Source of the DNA: Trichuris trichiura | Lineage: Eukaryota; Nematoda; Enoplea; Trichinellida; Trichuridae | Direction of reading: 5' to 3' | Assembly: GCA_037903355.1 (NCBI GenBank) | Contig: JBAJFE010000014.1 | Coordinates: 6,820,001 to 6,884,000, forward strand | Length of the DNA stretch: 64,000 nt | Shown here: piece by piece, positions 57,427-64,000 of the stretch | How the letters are laid out: the number at the start of each line of letters is the position of its first letter | Numbering within the stretch: the first letter of the stretch is position 1 | Position numbers and translations under genes: made by a program | The notes under the pieces: model-generated | The model's database searches: none | What the model was told of the DNA's origin: nothing | The model's input: the letters and a program-made list of their open reading frames with translations, nothing else

Positions 57427-58008
57427 TTTTTATATACAAAACAAACGGGACATATCCGTAATAAATTTCTTCATTATGAAAACATATTGTCCCGTACCAA
57501 GAAACCACGTTTTCAAAACCCTATGAAAAAGGCCAAATATTTTATATTCTAGCCGCGTATTTCGTCCTGCCCCCTTGAATTCCTTCCGGAACGGTTATCA
57601 TACCTAATGATCCTTCGAAGCTTGGTACTACAGAATCTAGTTACGAGATAATGACTTCAATGAGACTACGCTTGTCCAATGGGGCCAGCCGTCAGAGTCC
57701 AGGCCGTTAGATACAAGAAAGGATGAAAGTAAGATTCTCTTTCTTTAAACGCCTGGGAAACGCCTTGCTGTAATGGGCTAAGCGATGTACTGGTGCGCGG
57801 AATAGGTACAGAGCAGGGGAAATATAAAATACGCAGGCGCACTCAAGCAGAAATACCGAACATCACATAGAACAAAACCTCTACGACAGAAACGTTTGGG
57901 GCATCAGGAATCAGACAGTTTACCCACTTTCTGTAGGTGGATGCAGATCCCTTGGAGAATGGCCAGTCCTACGGTTTCTTGAACTTGTTAGTAGCAAAAC
58001 GTCTCGCC

Positions 58009-58374
58009 TTAAAATGTTAGTCTTCGCAGCGGAGCTTTATCTAAAAACATTGTTATAGGGAATTGTCTTTCCCTTTTCTTCGCTTCATCGAATAAATCTT
58101 GCAGCAGTTTCAACGGAGCCGTTATTCCTCGTGTAACAATGATGCCACGTTCCATGCATGGATTGTATTCAGCAATCATATCCTTTAGGACCAACGCTTG
58201 CCGGAAAGTACTGGCAAGCTTTTGCAGCGTCCAATCCGAGGGTGTTTGTGCTCCTGTATCTTCCATAACGTCGTCGTCGTCGTCGCTGCCCGTAGGTGGT
58301 TGCATCAGTTCCTCGAGTTCTTCGTTGGTGAACGATTTTCCACGATCTTCCATGTGCAGAAAAAATACGAGCAA
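58009..58374 (-). pseudogene. Tigger-type transposase, C-terminal part
   Basis: About 120 codons on the minus strand: FTNEELEELMQPP, an acidic run of Asp, WTLQKLASTFRQAL and a terminal helix LKLLQDLFDEAKKRERQ. This acidic-helix tail is typical of the end of Tigger/jerky-type DDE transposases. The upstream catalytic region is absent. Confidence 0.65.
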
Positions 58375-58375
58375 C

Positions 58376-61293
58376 GAAGCTTTCGCCCTAGCCTTGACCC
58401 ATCATCAGCGCAAACCACCTATTGTTGGCGCGCAACAGGCCTGGTTTACTGAAAATGTGCAACCGCCTAGTGGAACAATGTAGGTCCCTATCGAGTCGAT
58501 CCTTTACTCCTCCAGGACAATCGTACGTTGATGGCTTGGCATCAGTGCAAACTCTGTTCAACCGTCCCTGTTAGCGGCCTAACAACTAACCTGAAGGCTT
58601 CGAACTTGTGGGTGCCATACTTTGGTGGGAACTTTGTACTGGACAGTTTATTGAACAGATAATGACAGCATAGGATAAACGAGACTGGTGCTCACTGGGT
58701 TCGTTACAGAGTGATAATAACCAAGTGAATACAGTGAAAACCGATGATACGTACAGTTGGCGAAGATGCATTTCGACTGCGCAATTGAGGTGGCCGCTAC
58801 AACTCCCACAAATTTCGTGAGTTGCGGGTGAATTAGTGCTAAAACGTAGTGGCTGACAAAGAACGCGACCTGAACTGGTAGGTGCCGCAACGGGAGCTGG
58901 TCGGAGTTTCAGGAACCGGAAGCTCTAATGATCTAAGGCGCGCAGTATTTCTGGACTCCGCATCGCTAGCTATGAGAAAGGCGGGCTTCAGTCAGGCGAT
59001 GACACCGTGTCAATGCCAGCACCCATCTGAAGCACGCTAGACTTCAATCCTCGCTCAAAGGTTCGAAATGGTCCTCTGAAGGGTGGCTAAAGAGGGGTTT
59101 TGCTACACCTACTCAGGCCAAAACATGCGTCGCTAACCGTAGCAAAGGTGAAAAATACCGGACGACCAGAAAATGGTTGATGCGATGCGGTCCTTCCAGG
59201 GCGTCGTTGGGCAACCGTACGGCGTACGTTCCTAGCAAACTCCGCATGCTCGTGGGCGATAGCCCTACCTAAAAGCTGTCAGGGAAGCCGGAGAGCTTCG
59301 CCGAGGACAAGGTCTGCCGTTGAACTGCCAACGTCAGGCTTTAAGAAGGCACCCGCGTCCATTAGAACGACGGGCAGCGCATTGATCCCACTTAACCTTG
59401 TTTGAAAAGCCGCCATCGGAAGGTCATCGGGACCATTCCTTTTCCAGACTGTTTAGGCAAGGTTCACACACCAAAGAAGTGTAACCCTGCAACTGAGCCG
59501 TCCATTAAAAATTCTTTAGAGACATACCGACGGCTATTATTTGATAAGAACGATTTCGGCAAAACAATATCGGTGAAAACCCTCTGAGGTGCTTTATCAC
59601 GCAAGCTGTTGTCTTGCTTTTCATTGGAATTATCTGCAGCCTTATGCGCATCTGCAACACCAAGCCAACAGCATTTCTTGAACGAAACCGCTGTATCGAT
59701 GGGAATCCTTGCCTATGGCTCCATCGGGAACTTTCCAGTACGGGTCCAAACACGATCGTCGTTGCTAAATACAACATACGCGCTTCACCTGATCAAAGCT
59801 TCACCTCCGACTTAATACACGACGCTCAGGTTCGCAATTTTTAATGCACTTGCTTATAGACATTCGTAAGCCTGGGCACTACGCCTACTGAAATTAAACA
59901 CCGCTACTAATCATGTAACATAGCGTACAATAGTAGAGCATACAGCATACCACGGTTTCAACTGTGAAAACCTATAGTCCAGTTGTCAAGTATGCTGCGT
60001 TCAACGTTAGAAGATGATAGCAGTCGAAGCAGAAAAACCCCATGCACCAAACTTGAACTGAGTTATTTTACGGTGCGGTTAGACCTGGGGTTTGATTAGC
60101 CTGAATCGGGCCGGGAGCTGCGTGTTTGATCGCCAACTTTTGTCCATCTCTGCTAGTTTTAGATCCCGGGCTGCAGCTAGCCTGATTATTGCGAATCAAG
60201 TTTTGCGTCATATCGGTTAGATTAAGCTAGTCCAGGCGAAGTTGCCTAGGTGAATTTGGAGTGTTCCTAATTAATTTAGTTGCACCATGCTTCTCAGGTT
60301 TTACAAACGACGCTAGAATCTGACAATCTTCAGTTACTTTAAGTTAAACGCTGCACTTTGCTTAGGTTTACTTACCAGCAACGGAGTATTATTCACTTTG
60401 GACGATTAATAAAACATTCCTGCGTCTATAAGAACCTGAACATCAAGGAAAAGAGTTTTGCTTATATTTAACAGTACTTTTTCAAAATAAGGATAGTTCC
60501 TTGTTGATAACGATTGTACAATTGGTTAATACTCACTGTGTCCTTTTGTACTATAACCGTGCGTATTGTTTCATTGACTTCTCAAAGTGTCTGGAAATAA
60601 TTCTTTTAACTTTTTAAAATACGTTTTCGTGGTAGTCACTGCACGCGTTTCATTAAAGTAGCATAAAATGAGAGAACAAACTGTTAGATCGTTGAATTTT
60701 ACTTTAATTATGAATTAACTAAGGGTAAACACATTAATTTTAACGTCTTAATAAGATTTGCCTGCCTCATGGTTAGTATAATGCATTTTCTTTCCCTTGA
60801 GATGGAACTATTTCTGCTGTAATTAGAATTGTTGATCGAAGAATTACTTCAATGAAAAACGCAGCGTTTTAGTCGTAACTTATGACAAAGTATTAAGTTC
60901 AAGGTCAAAACTTCGATATCAGTATTCTCTTCGGAGACGAGGTACATCCTACAGCGGTTTCTGGAATCAATGGGATCCAGGAAAAATGAGCTTCAGTGTG
61001 GAACATTTTCATTTCATCCGTTTTCCGTTTCATGCTTGAGCGGTTTGTGCCAAGGCCGACAGCTATTTTTTAAGATGTCAGTTTGATAACTCAGCAGGAT
61101 ATTGTCGTGTTTAGTTCCAAGTACGTGAGAGGTCAAAGAATCATGCTTATTGTTGAAGCTGTTGTTTGATAGTGAGATGATTGATGAACAATACTTTGTT
61201 TATGTATTGGTCTTAGATGTCCACTGCTTGCCTACTGATAAATCTTTGCATTAAATATGGTGGCCGTGTTTAGCGAAATGCATTCCTTTGAAA
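58376..61293. other. No gene recognised
   Basis: 58.9-59.6 kb is GC-richer than its surroundings and 59.4-59.85 kb has two open frames on the plus strand (59402-59587; 59614-59844) with no domain that I recognise; they could belong to an unfamiliar repeat. The rest (59.9-61.3 kb) is AT-rich without features. Confidence 0.35.
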
Positions 61294-61724
61294 CAGTGAT
61301 TCTCACGGCAGGGCATTTACCCCACCGGGGGGCCCTTGGGGGACTCTTTTGAGCTGTGGGGGGCGCATGCCCCACCTGGGCTGTCATATTGAAGTGCACA
61401 GGAAGGTATGGCCTGCGGTCAGGTATTGTGTCTCCAGCCTAAGAGAAAGCTGCATGCTGTTGCGCCCCGCAATTCTGATTGGCTGGAAGGAAGTACCGGT
61501 GGGGCGGCGGCTCGGAGGTGAGAAAGTAAGTGCTCAACACTGTCCTGGAAACGCTCTCCTCACAACACTTTGTGCAGCACCTATATTATAACTTGCGGGC
61601 TACCCTCCGTCTTCCCATCCAGACAGTCAGCGCGCTCGAAATCGACTAATCAGAATTGGGGGGGGGCAAGCGCTTGGAAAAGTTCACAAGGGGGCCCTGG
61701 CGACCCTGACTTTGAGAAACACTG
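61294..61724 (+). mobile_element. hAT-type MITE with asymmetric ends
   Basis: 431 bp from CAGTGATTCTCACGGCAGGG to ...CCCTGACTTTGAGAAACACTG. Flanking 8-mers CTTTGAAA and CTTTAATA agree at six of eight positions, a decayed duplication. Both end types are shared with 39741-40186. Confidence 0.8.
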
Positions 61725-62511
61725 CTTTAATACTTTTGTAGCTGTATGACCGTTGTACTTCGGATGGTACCAGATTGATTTTTCTCCTTAATGGAAAGTT
61801 TCCTGCCAAACCCGTAAAAGCGGTCGTCGCTTTTACCAGGAAGCTGTTCGTTTCAAATTCGTTATCTGTGTCGGCTAACATAACTTCTTGCAGATAAATT
61901 GTTGCCTCACAGTTAGCGGTGGGCGAGTTGACGTTTTCGCCAATTGTTTATTGTAAACTTGAGTTTAATTTGTAGGTCATAAGTCATTTCATTTTTGGAC
62001 ACGCCAAGCATTCTGGTGAATAATGCAAGCTGAACCTGCTTTTCACCCGTCTTAAAGAACGCACGACGATGTTGCCTGTGTACAATGGTTTCTCGATGTT
62101 TGCTCAATTTCCTGTATGTATCCCGTTTGGCATACAGTGATTAAGTAGTTCCGTTCAGCATACCGCAAAATGTGTGCAATCAATGTTAGACCTGGCGGGA
62201 GCTTGGTCCGTTTCTGCAACAATTTTCGATAAAAGAAAAGCGGTTGTAAGCTCTGCCCGTAGCTTGGTTAGTAGTATTCATTGAAGTAATGCCTGCTTGC
62301 ATTTCTGTGATCCTTTCCAGTTTGTACAGTTAGTATGCTTTCCTTCAATAAACTTTGTTTATTATAGTCAGAGAAAAGTCGATTTCTTTGCCTGACAAGG
62401 AACAAAAAACAAGCATTACCACTGAATTCTTGCTTCTTTTGGTTCAACTCCAGAAGATCAAATTTCGTTAGTGATTTTCGGTTGTCATGGTCTGAAGGGA
62501 TGGAAATCAGA
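61725..62511. other. Upstream region of the YME1L gene, no other gene seen
   Basis: Short frames only. It presumably includes the YME1L promoter. Confidence 0.4.
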
Positions 62512-63141
62512 ATGTCACAGTTGAAGGGCTGTTTGTTTCGCATAGAAGACGTATTTTTGAGTGCAACCAGTAACAGGCTGTGTGTTTCGCCACGGCGAAA
62601 TTTCAAAAGTCGGCGGTTACCTAGATCGTCTTCAAAGAGTGACCCCTTCATGAGCAGTAAAAGCAGGGGCCGCAGAGTACGAAATACGAATGTGAAAGAT
62701 TCATAGTTTTGATCTAAGTCTCGTTAGTTTCAGCAGAACTGGCTCTGGTGGCTTTCTGCTATTTTGCCGTGGAAGAGTAGTGGAAAAAGACTGGAGAAAT
62801 TATTGGAAAAAGCTGAAACGGAAAATGCGCAAATATTGGTGAAGGTAGGACGTCCGCTTGCGTCTGTAACTTATGGTTAACCTGTGTTTCGACAGAGCGC
62901 ATTCACGGAAGGTTACGTAGCGTCCGGTGGAATAACTAAGAAATTCATCTTTTTCGCGTTCATGTTGCTTTTGCTGCCGTCGTTATTGCAGCTGTATCTT
63001 CACTATGGCTTAATATCGGACCGTAATTTTCCTTAAATTGCTGCTTTTTACTTATTGATCATCATACTCCTAGACCTTTTCTCGTCGGTGAAAGAAATTG
63101 TTCCAGAAGAGATAAATGTCAACTTTGACGATGTGAAGGGC
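62512..63141 (+). CDS. YME1L1: YME1L-type mitochondrial i-AAA protease, 5' exons (partial)
   Basis: Four exons join in phase: 62512-62691, 62734-62844, 62896-63022 and 63074-63141, with introns of 42-51 nt and GT-AG ends. The first 60 residues are rich in Arg and Ser with few acidic residues (SPRRNFKSRRLPRSSSK), as expected of a mitochondrial presequence. Exon 3 has AFTEGYVASG, followed by a membrane segment KFIFFAFMLLLLPSLLQLYL. Exon 4 ends EEINVNFDDVKG, the start of the AAA module. In human YME1L the same order occurs: FTEGF, one transmembrane helix, then NVTFEHVKG. The protease is anchored in the inner membrane with its catalytic part in the intermembrane space. The ATPase and zinc-protease exons must lie beyond the window. 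Confidence 0.82.
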
Positions 63142-64000
63142 GTAAGTGACTTGTCTTTTTGCTGTCTTGTACTTGCTGTGACTTAATCGTTCGATTGAGC
63201 TATTAGCTGTCAATCATTTCTGCAACCATAATTTGCCTTGTTGCTATGCGTAGTGTACAACCAAGTTTGCGGTAGCTTTCGTCCTGATAGCGGTGAAGTG
63301 TTTTCTTCGTTCTATTATGCTGTTCTTTCTGTTTTGCGGCACTGTCCCATTAGAATTTGAAAGTGCATAAGCCGAACCATTTTAACTCTAGGGTAACGGC
63401 TTCATTTTCAGCATCTGATGTATTCCCGTCTTTTGCTGAATAGATAGGTTTCATTACTAATTATCACGATGCTTTCTTAGTGTATGGTCTTCTACGGCTT
63501 TTCCCGTTTATCTGTTGTGCTGGTATCTGTAAATTGAACGAAACAGCTGCTCTACCAACGGATGGATGAGCCGAAAAGCCGTAGAAGACAATACACTATG
63601 AAATCCCAACCCGTTACGAAGCACCCAGTGTTCAAGATTATCACGATGCTCTTCGAACAAGGCTTGTTCAGTGAGCTTTGATTGTTTTCGCAAGAAAATG
63701 AGCTTCCTCGTATCAGCGTTGCCCAGCTAAACGAGGCAATGCTGTACAAACAGGCGAGAACAGCATAAGGTAATATTATGTTATCATTGGATAGCTGCGT
63801 TCTGGTTTCCACTTTTTTAACCATTTATTCTTGGTCGGTTCCTGTAATTAAACAAAAGAAATGCGGTGTCAGAGGAAGGTTGAACAAGTAGGGTTTAAAA
63901 GAAACCAGCGTTTGCTGTGCTTCAAAAGCTTCGAAATGAGGTTCATTCCGGATCCATTCAGGGTCCGTCAAAATTGACAGCAGTAGTGGATCATTTCGAA
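63142..64000. other. Presumed YME1L intron or flank with a foldback repeat
   Basis: No exon continuing the AAA domain was found. A foldback lies at 63487-63589: GTCTTCTACGGCTTTT and its exact inverse with 16-bp arms, and a CAACGGATGGATGAGCC motif between them. TCCCAACCCGTTACGAAGCACCCAG after it matches the fragment in the LINE near 32197. Confidence 0.5.

Larger units (their letters stand above)
55532..57517 (+). mobile_element. Penelope-like element B with 13-bp target duplication
   Basis: A 1,986-bp insertion flanked by a perfect duplication ACCCTATGAAAAA (55519-55531 and 57518-57530). The uninterrupted site is present at 48670-48682. Exact inverted terminal repeats of about 95 bp (55532-55627 and 57379-57474) carry hammerhead-like motifs. 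A 43-nt extension (57475-57517) follows the right one. The coding region between has RT and GIY-YIG pieces. Confidence 0.9.
55435..58375 (-). mobile_element. Tigger-type element, family B, split by a Penelope-like element
   Basis: The 3' terminus CAGTCGGCCCTCGTTATCC at 55435 is preceded by TA. The 3' non-coding part continues at 57518-57905 after the Penelope-like insertion. The minus-strand transposase C-terminus lies at 58374-58009. The DNA-binding and DDE parts are not present further right, so the copy is 5'-truncated. Confidence 0.75.

Noticed and set aside
62268..62651. 127-codon minus-strand open frame
   Set aside because: It overlaps the first exon of the YME1L-type gene in antisense; the plus-strand exon has a proper start, donor and a presequence-like composition.

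Overview
The window reads as nuclear DNA of an invertebrate animal. It holds spliced genes with very short GT-AG introns (38-70 nt) together with one transposon-swollen intron, very low coding density, and a dense mix of animal-type transposons (copia, Penelope-like, RLE-type LINE, hAT, pogo/Tigger, Merlin, Mutator-like). A parasitic nematode of the Trichuris/Trichinella branch would fit the tiny introns, the moderate base composition and this set of element families. That assignment is an inference; nothing in the window proves it.

Three host genes are recognised. WDR37 (23057-26721, +, eight exons reconstructed, first exon missing) encodes a WD40-repeat protein. A compact CDC7-type kinase (44710-53001, +, eight exons, 410 residues) has its fourth intron enlarged to about 6.7 kb by nested transposons. 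The 5' end of a YME1L-type mitochondrial i-AAA protease (62512-63141, +) runs off the right edge. Two further spliced genes can be built by phase-compatible exons but not identified (10349-11696, -, and 5230-5653, +).

Region by region: 1-4.7 kb carries a complete-looking but RT-deleted copia element with nearly identical LTRs and a 5-bp target duplication. 5-19 kb is mostly non-coding, with two unidentified genes, a hAT MITE nested in a foldback repeat (7.5-8.2 kb), a 900-bp hAT element (13.3-14.2 kb) and a miniature Penelope-like element (14.9-15.3 kb). 19.6-22.8 kb is a Tigger-type element broken by a Mutator-like element, followed by a hAT MITE and a pogo MITE. 23-27 kb is WDR37. 27.2-30.3 kb is a Penelope-like element interrupted by a Merlin-like transposon. 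30.4-36.3 kb is a second Tigger copy split by a 4.6-kb RLE LINE. 38.5-43.7 kb holds Merlin and hAT relics. 44.7-53 kb is CDC7 with its TE-filled intron. 53-58.4 kb holds foldback palindromes and a second Tigger family containing a Penelope-like element at a clean 13-bp duplication. 58.4-62.5 kb has nothing recognised except a hAT MITE at 61.3-61.7 kb.

The most unusual signals are: a copia primer-binding site that continues as a 31/32 match to the 5' half of initiator tRNA-Met; repeated hammerhead-ribozyme-like motifs in the Penelope-like terminal repeats, one inside an apparent 396-bp miniature derivative; a roughly 1.2-kb, nearly identical inverted pair of Penelope-like sequences inside a kinase intron; and several insertions whose empty sites are present elsewhere in the same window. 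Exon joins, element ends and family names were read by eye; no alignment or search was run.
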